This document shows positions 51,575-59,234 of a stretch of 64,000 nucleotides of DNA, one piece after another (the stretch's first letter is position 1; each line of letters begins with the position of its first letter). Source of the DNA: Nostoc linckia NIES-25 (GTDB lineage: Bacteria; Cyanobacteriota; Cyanobacteriia; Cyanobacteriales; Nostocaceae); NCBI RefSeq assembly GCF_002368035.1, contig NZ_AP018222.1, forward strand, positions 3,512,534 through 3,576,533. The letters are read 5' to 3'. The notes under the pieces were generated by a model. That model was not told the DNA's origin, searched no databases, and was given only the letters and a program-made list of their open reading frames with translations. A program made the position numbers and the translations under genes.

Positions 51575-52387
51575 ATGAAGTCTTATTTAGCCGCCGCTAT
51601 TCAATTAACCAGTGTGTCCGATCTGCAAAAAAATTTGGCACACGCAGAAGAATTAATAGATCTTGCCGTGCGTCAAGGTGCTGAATTGGTAGGTTTGCCA
51701 GAAAACTTTTCTTTTATGGGAGAAGAAAAAGACAGACTCGCCCAAGGGGATACCATCGCTATTGAAAGTGAAAAATTCCTCAAAAAAATGGCTCAACGCT
51801 TTCAAATTACCATTTTGGGCGGCAGCTTTCCACTTCCAGTAGATAATACAGGCAAAGTTTATAACACCACTCTACTCATCGATCCAAGCGGTCAAGAACT
51901 TTCCCGCTACTACAAAGTACACTTATTTGATGTTGATGTCCCTGATGGCAATACCTATCGCGAATCCAATACTGTTGTAGCTGGTACACAACTACCCCCC
52001 GTCCATTTTTCAGAAAAACTCGGTAATTTAGGACTTTCTATTTGTTATGATGTCCGCTTTCCAGAACTGTATCGCCATTTAGCAGATAAGGGTGCTGATG
52101 TGTTATTTGTTCCGGCTGCCTTTACCGCCTTTACTGGCAAAGACCACTGGCAAGTATTATTACAAGCAAGAGCCATAGAAAATACCGCTTACGTCATTGC
52201 TCCCGCTCAAACAGGCAACAACTACGGTCGTCGCCTAACCCACGGACACGCGGTGATTATCGACCCTTGGGGAGTCATTTTAGCGGATGCTGGAGAAAAA
52301 CCAGGAATTGCGATCGCAGAAATCAAACCCACCAGACTCGAACAAGTCCGCCGTCAAATGCCCTCTTTACAGCATCGGGTATTTTAG
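51575..52387 (+). CDS. carbon-nitrogen hydrolase (nitrilase superfamily, Nit/omega-amidase-like)
   Basis: A cytoplasmic amidase with the Glu-Lys-Cys triad: E43 in VGLPENFSFMG, K114 in RYYKVHLFDVDVPDG, and C157 in LGLSICYDVRFPELYRHLADKGADVLFVPAAFT. The 270-residue length and these motifs are those of Nit1/Nit2-type enzymes, which hydrolyse deaminated glutathione or omega-amides such as 2-oxoglutaramate. The exact substrate cannot be settled by eye. It is monocistronic. Confidence 0.92.
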   Translation: MKSYLAAAIQLTSVSDLQKNLAHAEELIDLAVRQGAELVGLPENFSFMGEEKDRLAQGDTIAIESEKFLKKMAQRFQITILGGSFPLPVDNTGKVYNTTLLIDPSGQELSRYYKVHLFDVDVPDGNTYRESNTVVAGTQLPPVHFSEKLGNLGLSICYDVRFPELYRHLADKGADVLFVPAAFTAFTGKDHWQVLLQARAIENTAYVIAPAQTGNNYGRRLTHGHAVIIDPWGVILADAGEKPGIAIAEIKPTRLEQVRRQMPSLQHRVF

Positions 52388-52501
52388 GGACTGGGGAGTG
52401 GGGAATGGGGAGATGGGGAGATGGGGAAGAATAACTCCTCAATTATCAGTCAACAGTCATCAGTCAGCACTCTCCATGCCTAATTGTCATGAAAAAACAA
52501 A

Positions 52502-52536
52502 AAACTGGGTGGCATTGAAGTCACCCAGTTTATTTA
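52502..52536. terminator. terminator hairpin between the nitrilase and aldolase genes
   Basis: AACTGGGTG and CACCCAGTT pair around GCATTGAAGT-type loop bases, followed by TATTTATG; on the other strand the stem is followed by TTTTTGTTTTTTC. It may end transcripts from both directions. A second hairpin AGGAGTGC / GCTCCT follows at 52572-52590. Confidence 0.7.
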
Positions 52537-52604
52537 TGTCAATATTAAAGTTCTTACTTTTCTTGGTACATAGGAGTGCTTTTGCTCCTATTTGTAAATA
52601 AAAG

Positions 52605-52722
52605 GAATTAAGAGTTGGGAGTTAGAAGTTAGAAGTTAGAAGTTAGGAGTTAAAAGTTATTCTCCCCCATCTCCCTATCTCCCCATCTCCCCATCTCCCC
52701 ATCTCCCCATCTCCCCAGTCCT
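52605..52722. repeat. short repeats AGTTAGA and CCCCATCT
   Basis: GTTAGAAGTTAGAAGTTAGG units, then six CCCCATCTCC units in a row, ending just before the aldolase stop codon. Confidence 0.85.
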
Positions 52723-52731
52723 TTTTATTGA

Positions 52732-53811
52732 TTAAACTTTGGCAGCTGATTTGGTAACAACGTTGAGTTCGCCTTTAGCATACTTAGCAGCAAAATCTTC
52801 CAAAGAAATTTGCTTAATCTTGCTTGCGTTGCCAGCTGTACCAAACTGCTGATAGCGTTCAGCACAAACCTTCTGCATATATGTAATAGAAGGCTTGAGG
52901 AAGTGACGGGGGTCAAATTCCTTGGGATTTTTAGCTAAAGCTTCACGTACCGCTGCGGTAATTGCTAGACGGTTATCAGTGTCAATATTTACCTTACGTA
53001 CACCGCTCTTGATGCCTTTTTGGATTTCTTCTACAGGTACACCGTAGGTTTCAGGAATTGCACCACCATATTGGTTAATCAGCGCCAGTAAATCTTCTGG
53101 TACAGAGGAGGAACCGTGCATTACCAAGTGGGTGTTAGGTAGACGGCGGTGAATTTCTTCAATGCGGCTGATGGCTAAAATTTCCCCAGTCGGCTTGCGG
53201 GTAAACTTGTAAGCACCGTGGCTAGTGCCAATGGCGACTGCCAAAGCGTCTACTTGGGTTTGCTCTACGAAATCAACTGCTTGGTCGGGGTCAGTCAGTA
53301 GTTGGGAGTGGTCGAGTGTTCCTTCAAAACCGTGACCATCTTCAGCTTCACCAGCACCAGTTTCTAGAGAACCCAAACAACCGAGTTCACCTTCGACGCT
53401 GACGCCCAAAGCATGAGCTACATTTACGACTTCGCGGGTAACATTGACGTTGTACTCGAAGCTAGCGGGAGTTTTAGCATCAGCTTCCAAAGAACCATCC
53501 ATCATCACGCTGGTGAAGTTGTTCTTAATTGCTGAATAGCAGGTAGCAGGAGCATTACCATGATCTTGGTGCATGACAATGGGAATCTGAGGATAGGTTT
53601 CTACCGCTGCTAAAATCAGGTGGCGCAGGAAGTTTTCTCCAGCATAAGCACGAGCGCCACGAGAAGCTTGTAAAATTACGGGGCTATCTGTCTCTACAGC
53701 AGCCTTCAGGATTGCTTGAATCTGCTCCAAATTGTTAACGTTGAAAGCTGGGATGCCGTAACCGTTTTCAGCCGCGTGATCCAACAGCAGCCGCAGTGGT
53801 ACAAGCGCCAT
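52732..53811 (-). CDS. fba: class II fructose-bisphosphate aldolase
   Basis: A zinc-dependent aldolase of glycolysis and the Calvin cycle (also sedoheptulose-1,7-bisphosphate). It has 359 residues. The first-shell His lies in IPIVMHQDHGNAPATCYSAI. GSLEADAKTPASFEYNVNVTREVV, VDALAVAIGTSHGAYKF, LVMHGSSSVPEDLL and VRKVNIDTDNRLAITAAVRE are the family's metal and phosphate sites. AGGAGGA lies about five bases upstream of the ATG, an excellent ribosome site fitting high expression. Confidence 0.96.
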   Translation of the reverse strand: MALVPLRLLLDHAAENGYGIPAFNVNNLEQIQAILKAAVETDSPVILQASRGARAYAGENFLRHLILAAVETYPQIPIVMHQDHGNAPATCYSAIKNNFTSVMMDGSLEADAKTPASFEYNVNVTREVVNVAHALGVSVEGELGCLGSLETGAGEAEDGHGFEGTLDHSQLLTDPDQAVDFVEQTQVDALAVAIGTSHGAYKFTRKPTGEILAISRIEEIHRRLPNTHLVMHGSSSVPEDLLALINQYGGAIPETYGVPVEEIQKGIKSGVRKVNIDTDNRLAITAAVREALAKNPKEFDPRHFLKPSITYMQKVCAERYQQFGTAGNASKIKQISLEDFAAKYAKGELNVVTKSAAKV

Positions 53812-54049
53812 AGATAGTCCTCCTAATGTGGTTGTCAGCTAGTCGGTGTGAGAGAAGCGTAATAATCACGCTAAATCTTAAGAGTTTTTTCAACTTATAG
53901 GAAATTATAACTAGTGTTGTGTGCTTATGTTGAAAAAGTTTAAGCTAAAGTTACTTTCAATATGGTCTATAGTGCTGTACAGTCAGGTACCTTAAAGCTA
54001 AATGCTTTGGTAGCCGTATATGCCAAATCATGGAGCAAAGGCGATCGCT

Positions 54050-54742
54050 TCAGCCCAAATCTGCTAATTTCTCTACAAGTGCTCCGTGTTCGGGAGATTG
54101 CAAGCCTGCTTGTAAAACACTTAACACGGACTGCATATTCCCAGCTAACAACTCTGCACCCGCTAACCACAGCCCTGGAAAAACCCGACTTCGCAGGATT
54201 CCACTACTATCAGTAGCTAACTCTAGATACTCACCTTGTTCTAAATAAAACCAACTCAATTTCTCATCTAGTACTTGCCAGACGATATATTCTTTGACTC
54301 CATTGCGACGATAGGCTTGTTTTTTGGCATGGAGGTCGATGGCGACGCTACTGGCGGCAATTTCGACAATTAACTCTGGTGCGCCTTCAATATAATCATC
54401 TTCACTGAGCCTTGCTTGACCGCCCACTTCTGGGTTGATGAGGAGAACGGCATCTGGTTGAGGTTCGTTATCTAAGTCTAGGCGCACTGTGGGTTCAACA
54501 CCCAAAGCTACACCAGGTGTAGCTGCTTGGTAGGTAAATAACCAACCAATAATCCAACCGTGCGGTTGACCGTGACTTCTAAAACGCAAAGCAGCAGGCA
54601 TGATATAGACAATTCCCTCAATTAATTCGGCTTTTTTCAAGTTAGGCATGGCGTTATATCGCCGCTCAAATTCATAACGGGTGAGTTTGTCGCCATTTTC
54701 CAACAAGGGAATTGTTTGATTTTGTGGAGGTGTTTTTACCAT
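54050..54742 (-). CDS. Uma2 family endonuclease-like protein (DUF820)
   Basis: A 230-residue protein of the Uma2/DUF820 family, very common in cyanobacteria and folded like a restriction endonuclease. Nuclease-core residues are visible in QPDAVLLINPE, APELIVEIAASSVAIDLHAKKQAYRRNGVKEYIVWQV (PEL-V-E-I and D-x-x-x-K) and WFYLEQGEYLEL. The cellular role is unknown; many copies are presumed mobile or defence-related. It stands alone. Confidence 0.9.
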   Translation of the reverse strand: MVKTPPQNQTIPLLENGDKLTRYEFERRYNAMPNLKKAELIEGIVYIMPAALRFRSHGQPHGWIIGWLFTYQAATPGVALGVEPTVRLDLDNEPQPDAVLLINPEVGGQARLSEDDYIEGAPELIVEIAASSVAIDLHAKKQAYRRNGVKEYIVWQVLDEKLSWFYLEQGEYLELATDSSGILRSRVFPGLWLAGAELLAGNMQSVLSVLQAGLQSPEHGALVEKLADLG

Positions 54743-54900
54743 AACGATGGTATTTGGGATTAGCCTATGCCTATCTTACCGAATTGCAGAAATTCACTGT
54801 TTGTCAAGCCAATTGAACTACCTAAAGTCTTCAAATCCTTTGGCGTTATTTATTGATTTTGTATGTAAGATAATTACCAAAATCAATTTCTGAAATTTTA

Positions 54901-55109
54901 GAGGTTGTTTTAAAAGTATTTGGCTGTGATTTTGAGCACTTATCGATCCCCCCTAACCCACGCCAGTCGCTCCACTTGGGGAGACCCCAAGACCGCGCTG
55001 GCTCCCCTTCAAAAGGGGGGGAACCGGAATCAAAGTCCTCCTTTTTAAGGAGGATAATGACGGATCTAGAACTTTTTAATACCGACAAAAGGACTTTTAA
55101 AACATCCTC
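54901..55109. repeat. MITE-like element, family G (209 bp)
   Basis: Terminal inverted repeats GAGGTTGTTTTAAAAGT and ACTTTTAAAACATCCTC (16 of 17 match), flanked by TTA on both sides (54898-54900 and 55110-55112). The interior carries two hairpins (GTCCTCCTTTTTAAGGAGGA and a GC-rich CCAAGACCGCGCTGGCTCC block). It fills the gap between the Uma2-like and TPR genes; no coding potential. Confidence 0.8.
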
Positions 55110-55161
55110 TTAGAGTTACAAGCTTTTTTTATTAAATTCGAGTCAATCTATCAAACGAGCC

Positions 55162-56757
55162 TCAAGCACGAAAACCATTTCGTAACATAGTTTGCAACCA
55201 TTTCAGAGCGTCTTTAACTTCCCCATGAGCAGGGTAAAGCAATTGCTGACTCATGGCGTTTCGATAAGCTTCGATAGCTCCTAACTCATCCCCCAATTGT
55301 TCTAAGGCTCTCCCTTGCCAGTAATGAGCTGTGGCTGGGTCAAATTCCATCAATTTTTCAGCTTGCAGGCAAGCTTCTTGCCAATACCGCCGACTCGCGG
55401 CATTATTTCCTAAGGCTCGATAACTCTCCCCAAGCCAAACTAGCCCAGGTAGATATTGTAGATAACCTCCTTTTTCTGCTAAGAACTGCCATCCTTGCAC
55501 TAAGGTCTCTACCGCTTCTCGGTGTTTTCCGGCCAATGCCAAAACCCGTCCATGACAAAACCAAGCATCAGGTAATTGGGGTTGAAGTTGCGTTGAACGA
55601 GCAGAGACACCACACCCCCACTCAATTTCTTTGAAGCTTTCTACCAGCGTTCGCCCCGCCGTAGCCCAAGCACTCCAGCGTTCGGGAAAACGGCGAAGCA
55701 TCTCTTGTGCCAAGGGATACAGTTCATTTAATCTTCCCGCGGCAGGCAAAATATCGCACAATGCTTGATAGATTTCACAATCATTGGGATACAAATGATA
55801 AGCTTTCAAAATTGCCTCGGCCGCTTTTTCGTTTTCTCCTATGTCGGATAAAGACCGCCCATAATAATACCAACCAGTAGGATTATTGGGGTATTTCTCA
55901 GTAAATTGTGCTAAAACTGCTACCCCTTGCGCCCAATCTCCTCGGAAAATGTGATAGTATGCTAGGGATTTGTGGAATTCAGCTGCATTTGGCGCTTGTT
56001 GCAGAGCAGATGCGATCGCATTTTTTGTCTGCTTGCCTTGTTCCCCTAATACCAATCTCATCCGGCAACGCTCATCTAACTGTCGTTGAAGTACTTGGAA
56101 ATCGTCGGGGGCTAATTTTACAACTTTGCTTAATTTTTCCCTAGCTGCCTGAAAGTTCCCCATCGCTATCAGGGCGTCATAGCTGAGAATCAAAGCAACA
56201 ATATCATCTGGGTTGAGTGACAAAACTGTATCAAAGGCTTGCAAAGCTGCAACAGTATTCTCTATTGCCATATGCACCTGTCCCAAAGCAAGCCAGTGGA
56301 CTACTTTGTCAGGTTCTAAGCAAGCAGCAGATTCAAGAGCTTTAATTGCCTTTTGATTATCACCTTTGCAAGCTTCAATTAATCCACGTATGTGCTGCCG
56401 ATTTGCTTCATTACCAGACAAGGGCAAAGCATTCTCATAAACTTCTATTGCCTCTGTCTGTCGTCCCATGAGGTGCAAGATTTTTGCCAGTTGTAGCCGC
56501 GCGTCAAGCAATTGGGGCTGTAGCTCAATTATTTGGCGATATTCGTCAATAGCTTGCTCCCATCGTCCCATCGCATAAAACAACTTAGCTAATTCCAAGC
56601 GTTTTTTCCATCCTTGGGGATACTGTTGCATGTACTTACTTAATGTTTTGAGTTTGGGATCTTGTTTAATTGGTTTTTCATCTAAGAGTAGGCAAGCATT
56701 CATCTTTACCGCAGAGAATTGGGAGAATACCAAGAGTGTGGTAAGGTTTCTATACAT
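55162..56757 (-). CDS. tetratricopeptide repeat protein
   Basis: A 531-residue soluble protein made largely of TPR units. Clear repeats include WKKRLELAKLFYAMGRWEQAIDEYRQIIELQPQ, LLDARLQLAKILHLMGRQTEAIEVYENALPL, VHWLALGQVHMAIENTVAALQAFDTVLSLNPD and AATGWYYYGRSLS-like units further on. It is a protein-protein scaffold with unknown partners. An alternative start at 56703 (MNACLLLDEKP) would remove a hydrophobic 18-residue beginning, and may be the true one because the first segment has no repeat character. The following 1 kb is non-coding. Confidence 0.88.
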   Translation of the reverse strand: MYRNLTTLLVFSQFSAVKMNACLLLDEKPIKQDPKLKTLSKYMQQYPQGWKKRLELAKLFYAMGRWEQAIDEYRQIIELQPQLLDARLQLAKILHLMGRQTEAIEVYENALPLSGNEANRQHIRGLIEACKGDNQKAIKALESAACLEPDKVVHWLALGQVHMAIENTVAALQAFDTVLSLNPDDIVALILSYDALIAMGNFQAAREKLSKVVKLAPDDFQVLQRQLDERCRMRLVLGEQGKQTKNAIASALQQAPNAAEFHKSLAYYHIFRGDWAQGVAVLAQFTEKYPNNPTGWYYYGRSLSDIGENEKAAEAILKAYHLYPNDCEIYQALCDILPAAGRLNELYPLAQEMLRRFPERWSAWATAGRTLVESFKEIEWGCGVSARSTQLQPQLPDAWFCHGRVLALAGKHREAVETLVQGWQFLAEKGGYLQYLPGLVWLGESYRALGNNAASRRYWQEACLQAEKLMEFDPATAHYWQGRALEQLGDELGAIEAYRNAMSQQLLYPAHGEVKDALKWLQTMLRNGFRA

Positions 56758-57773
56758 ATAAGTAGGTCGGTGTTGAAAATTGTCGTTATGACAAGGCAGA
56801 AGGCAGAGGGCAGAAGGCAGAAGGGAAGAGCTTTTTGGGCAACTTTACTTTCAGTTACATACTTCGGTTTTTTTACGTCGTTCTACTTAGTGGTTACTTT
56901 ATAATTAATTTCATCGACAATATTTTGGGTTGCGATACCTGCGGCGGGCAAAGCCATTGTCGCTTACCACTCAGATATCGCTGTTCGATCGAAGTTAAAC
57001 TCTTTTTGGGATGGAATAACCCATTTGTAGAGTTGATTTTCGGCATTGAGGTTACGACTTATCAAGCCATTGGGCATATTGAAGCTGGCCTCATGTAACT
57101 GTTGGAGGCTTTTAGAACTATTTTTCATAGGTTAATTAACCTGATATTATGTAATCTCAACGAGAATTATGTTCAATATTGACCGCACTCACTTAAACTG
57201 TGGTGAGTCTCTGGGAGGAAGTGTTGAGTACAGTAAAAGTTACTTTCCCAACCAGGGATTAACTATACAGGACTTACGTAATATGTGACTGAAAACCTTA
57301 TTATTGCGTAGCGGTAATTCATGAATTACCGCTACTTTCGTTATCTTTTGCGTAAGTCCTGCTATATTTCAATGTAGTTGTTTGTTTTCAAAAATGGAAC
57401 CTATAAATCTCATATAGATTTCATATACTTTTGCTTAACCACTAAAGAAACCCTCTCAGTAGCGAATGAGGTGCGAGCAAAGAAGGTGTTTGTTTGATTA
57501 CTAACGGATGGCGAACTATGAGTGCATCTGCTGTCAAAAAACACTTTTAATGGAAAGTCGAAAAAGAAAATGTTTCATTTATAGCGGGTGGTGGGTAGCT
57601 GAGATGCAATATTAAGTTGCATCTTGTCAATGACCAAAATCACTTGCTGTGATTTATGATTTGACAATATATAATTTTGGGCGATCGCCTTTCCTCAGCT
57701 ACTTCTAAATTAACAAAATAGTTTCTTCTATCTGTGATGAGCGTCAACACCTAGCAGTTATGTTTTAACTTTT
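56758..57773. other. one-kilobase intergenic region with a family C MITE
   Basis: Apart from the MITE at 57268-57361 and a GGCAGAAGGCAGAGG-type short repeat (56797-56822), I see no gene. The only open stretches are short and lack a ribosome site. It separates the TPR gene from the AAA-like gene, which are divergent, so promoters for both lie here. Confidence 0.5.
57268..57361. repeat. MITE, family C copy 2 (94 bp) with 5-bp target duplication
   Basis: Reverse orientation of the copy at 47594-47687. Ends CAGGACTTACG and GCGTAAGTCCTG, flanked by CTATA on both sides (57263-57267 and 57362-57366). The perfect inner palindrome GGTAATTCATGAATTACC is at 57313-57330. Confidence 0.93.
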
Positions 57774-59150
57774 ATGCCAATAGATTTTATCCTTGATATT
57801 CTTAACCGCAAGCTAGTAGAAATTCAAGAAGATCCTCTCCATTCCACAGAAATTTTAGTTTTACAGGGTGTATGTGAGAACAAAACCTATGAAGAAATAG
57901 CTCAAGAACAAAGATATAGCTGCGGCTATATTACCAATGTTGTTGCTCCACGATTGTACCGCAAAGTTTCTTTACTTTTCGGCAGGCGTGTTAACAAAAA
58001 AAATTGTCGAGTCATACTGGAATCTTACATAACAGAACAAACTACACCTACAAAAAACTCAATTAAATTAAATTCTCTAGAATTGAATTTGAGAGAAGAT
58101 GCACTTCCTTGTTATCCGAGTGGTTCAGTTCCTCTTAACTCACCATTTTATATAGAACATCCTAATATTCAGAAATCAGCGTATGCAGAGATTACAAAGC
58201 TAGGAGCATTAGTACGGATTAAAGCTCCAAGGGAAATGGGTAAAACTTCATTAACGCTGAGGATTTTAGATTACGCAGAACGCATAGGCTACCGTACAGT
58301 TAGCTTAAGCTTTGAACAAGTCGATCGGACAATTCTCAGTGATGCCAATCTATTTTTGCGGTGGCTATGTGCCAATATTACCCAACAGCTTCAGATGGAA
58401 CAAAAACTAGATGAATATTGGAATAAAGATTTTGGTAGCAAACTGAGTTCTACTTTTTATTTGCGGAATTATGTACTAAATCAAATTAATACTTCTTTGG
58501 TTTTAGTATTAGATGAAGTCAACTATATTTTTGAGCATCCGGAAGTAGCAAAAGATTTTTTTCCTTTGTTGCGTTCCTGGTTTGAAGAAGCCAAAAGATG
58601 TAAAATCTGGCAAAAGCTACGCTTAGTTGTGGTGCATTCAACTGAAATTTATGTTCCTTTACAACTTCAGCAGTCGCCTTTCAATATTGGGTTGCCAATT
58701 CAGTTACCAGACTTTAATTTAGGCCAGGTGGGGGAATTAGCTCAACGTTATGGTTTGAAGTGGTCTGATGGTGAGGAAGCAAAGCAATTAATGACAATAG
58801 TTGGGGGGCATCCAGCGCTAATACATATTGCATTATATTATTTAAGTTCTCAGAAAATATCTCTAGCACAATTATTAGAAACTGCTCCTACGTCCAGTGG
58901 AATTTATGCTCATTTTTTGCAGCGACATTTGACAGTATTGCAAAAGCAACCAGAATTAGCGATCGCTCTGTATAATACGATCAATTCTAGCGAACCTATA
59001 CCATTAGAACCGATTACTGCTTACAAGTTAAATAGTATGGGGCTGATTAAGTTAGATAATAATAAAGCAATACCTAGTTCTCAACTATATCGACAATACT
59101 TTCAATCACTTTCTGTTGATGAAAAAAGACAGGTAACATTTACTAACTAG
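57774..59150 (+). CDS. AAA-like ATPase with N-terminal HTH (vWA-MoxR-associated type)
   Basis: A 458-residue protein. The N-terminal 80-100 residues form an HTH-like domain (TEILVLQGVCENKTYEEIAQEQRYSCGYITNVVAPRLYRKVSLLFG) of the type found at the head of vWA-MoxR-associated and related cyanobacterial signalling ATPases. The rest is an AAA_35 NTPase: SPFYIEHPNIQKSAYAEI, a Walker A with unusual sequence KAPREMGKTSLTLRIL, Walker B LVLVLDEVNYIFEHPE, and RLVVVHSTEIYVPL. Such proteins are thought to couple signals to effectors. Its relation to the RiPP-type gene 85 bases downstream is unknown, but the spacing allows one transcript. Confidence 0.85.
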   Translation: MPIDFILDILNRKLVEIQEDPLHSTEILVLQGVCENKTYEEIAQEQRYSCGYITNVVAPRLYRKVSLLFGRRVNKKNCRVILESYITEQTTPTKNSIKLNSLELNLREDALPCYPSGSVPLNSPFYIEHPNIQKSAYAEITKLGALVRIKAPREMGKTSLTLRILDYAERIGYRTVSLSFEQVDRTILSDANLFLRWLCANITQQLQMEQKLDEYWNKDFGSKLSSTFYLRNYVLNQINTSLVLVLDEVNYIFEHPEVAKDFFPLLRSWFEEAKRCKIWQKLRLVVVHSTEIYVPLQLQQSPFNIGLPIQLPDFNLGQVGELAQRYGLKWSDGEEAKQLMTIVGGHPALIHIALYYLSSQKISLAQLLETAPTSSGIYAHFLQRHLTVLQKQPELAIALYNTINSSEPIPLEPITAYKLNSMGLIKLDNNKAIPSSQLYRQYFQSLSVDEKRQVTFTN

Positions 59151-59234
59151 CAGTTAAAATAATTTGGCTCTTGTAGTTTTTGAGTAAACCTCCAAGTTTG
59201 ATTTATTAGATTAATTAAAATAAAAACCTAAAAA

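Noticed and set aside
56900..57098. Remnant of a UDP-GlcNAc 2-epimerase suggested by a GHIEAGL ending
   Set aside because: Only seven residues resemble the family motif and no other conserved block is present.
57500..57616. RiPP precursor upstream of the AAA-like gene (Cys-rich short frame)
   Set aside because: On careful reading the frame stops after 13 codons, the alternative frame after 21, and neither has a leader or core pattern.
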